DNA from: Taishania pollutisoli
GTDB taxonomy: Bacteria; Bacteroidota; Bacteroidia; Flavobacteriales_D; Crocinitomicaceae
Reading direction: 5' to 3'
DNA length: 64,000 nucleotides
Assembly (NCBI RefSeq): GCF_014518315.1
Contig: NZ_JACVEL010000001.1
Location: 496,001-560,000, forward strand
Made by a program: the position numbers and the translations under genes. A model generated the notes under the pieces. That model was not told the origin of the DNA. It did not search any database and saw nothing but the letters and a program-made list of their open reading frames with translations. Positions 63,573-64,000 of the stretch are shown here, piece by piece (the stretch's first letter is position 1; each line of letters begins with the position of its first letter).

Positions 63573-64000
63573 TTATATTTCGTGGTGAATACTTTCGTCC
63601 AAATACGGGTGATTCACCGGTGTCAACGGAGCTTTGCTCAGGTTCAACAGGATAACTCTTATAAAGAATCCCAGGATCAATAACGGCATTCCCAGTTCCA
63701 GCAAGCCGAAATGTGATGTCGGTCCCATAGAACCTACTGTTACCATCAGGTAAACGTCCATCCAGTGACCTGCCAGGATAATCAATCCGACAAATGAAAG
63801 GATTCCGGCATTTCTTTTTGCATCTCTTGACATCAAAATCAACATCGGGAACGCGAAGTTTACAATAAACATTCCGAAGTACATCAATTTATAATCTTCA
63901 ATACGTGCGATGTAGTACGTTACCTCTTCCGGCATGTTTGCGTACCAGATCAACATGAATTGTGAGAACCACATGTATGACCACAAGAACGAAGTAGCAA
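63573..64000 (-). CDS. actF: Alternative complex III subunit ActF, 5' end beyond the window
   Basis: The C-terminal 141 residues of a membrane protein. The codons before the in-frame TTG (which is not a start) continue open to the right edge as ATSFLWSYMWFSQFMLIWYA, so the gene is cut. SQFMLIWYANMPEEVTYY and the later GHWMDVYLMVTVGSMGPTS match the ActF quinol:cytochrome c oxidoreductase quinone-binding subunit. It lies directly upstream of coxB, the Bacteroidota order for complex III feeding complex IV. Confidence 0.93.
   Translation of the reverse strand, partial: ATSFLWSYMWFSQFMLIWYANMPEEVTYYIARIEDYKLMYFGMFIVNFAFPMLILMSRDAKRNAGILSFVGLIILAGHWMDVYLMVTVGSMGPTSHFGLLELGMPLLILGFFIRVILLNLSKAPLTPVNHPYLDESIHHEI

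Overview
The window is from a member of the Bacteroidota, most likely Flavobacteriales; a Crocinitomicaceae/Fluviicola-like bacterium is my best guess from gene content, not from a search. Support comes from type IX secretion (T9SS) substrates with type A and type B C-terminal sorting domains, a PorP/SprF protein, an alternative complex III gene next to cytochrome oxidase genes, and repeated use of the Bacteroidota promoter pattern TTTG/TTG-N16-21-TAnnTTTG. No rRNA, tRNA, CRISPR array, transposase or prophage gene was seen.

Layout. 1-2.6 kb: a polytopic membrane protein cut by the left edge and a ketoglutarate-semialdehyde-type aldehyde dehydrogenase. 2.9-12 kb: a three-gene surface cassette with a ~2000-residue T9SS type B adhesin carrying seven exact-period 276-bp repeats, its PorP/SprF partner, and an OmpA/PD40/TPR protein. 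12.3-18.3 kb: fabD, a small membrane protein, ansA and a large SF1 helicase. 18.3-22.5 kb: an ACT-domain protein, marC-purN, a desaturase, an MmcQ/YjbR protein, an Hsp15-like S4 protein and a tatA too short for ordinary ORF cut-offs. 22.5-28.1 kb: gatA, a LysM lytic transglycosylase, two LPS-type glycosyltransferases and a lipoprotein. 28.4-38.6 kb: hydroxyacyl-CoA dehydrogenase, MarR with a membrane protein, an SRPBCC protein, a long RluA-type synthase with a cysteine cluster, an M61 peptidase, AraC, a CoA-transferase and an ALDH3-type dehydrogenase.

38.6-47 kb: two small acidic proteins, an Rrf2 regulator with an NAD(P)-binding oxidoreductase, recJ, an exported protein, an unlisted 46-residue lipoprotein, an Omp85/TamA-like protein and rmuC. 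46.5-51.8 kb: a four-gene minus-strand operon, DUF1800 - DUF1501 (T9SS type A tail) - beta-barrel - lipoprotein. 52-56.5 kb: the translation cluster rplM-rpsI-rpsB-tsf, then pyrH and frr. 56.6-60.2 kb: apaG, queG, a possible transglutaminase-like protein, ruvB and a DUF4442 protein. 60.3-64 kb: coxA, coxB and the end of actF, the respiratory complex III/IV operon, cut by the right edge.

Most of the window is chromosomal housekeeping. The accessory-looking parts are the repeat adhesin cassette, the DUF1800/DUF1501 operon, several short palindromic intergenic repeats, and a few proteins with unusual architecture: the Cys-cluster RluA, coxB with a helical insert, and the helicase with a ~570-residue inter-motif region. 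I did not find a convincing new multi-gene defence or biosynthetic system. A recurring annotation trap is that the TTG of TAnnTTTG promoters, or another upstream TTG, is often in frame with the downstream gene; starts here are corrected for it.
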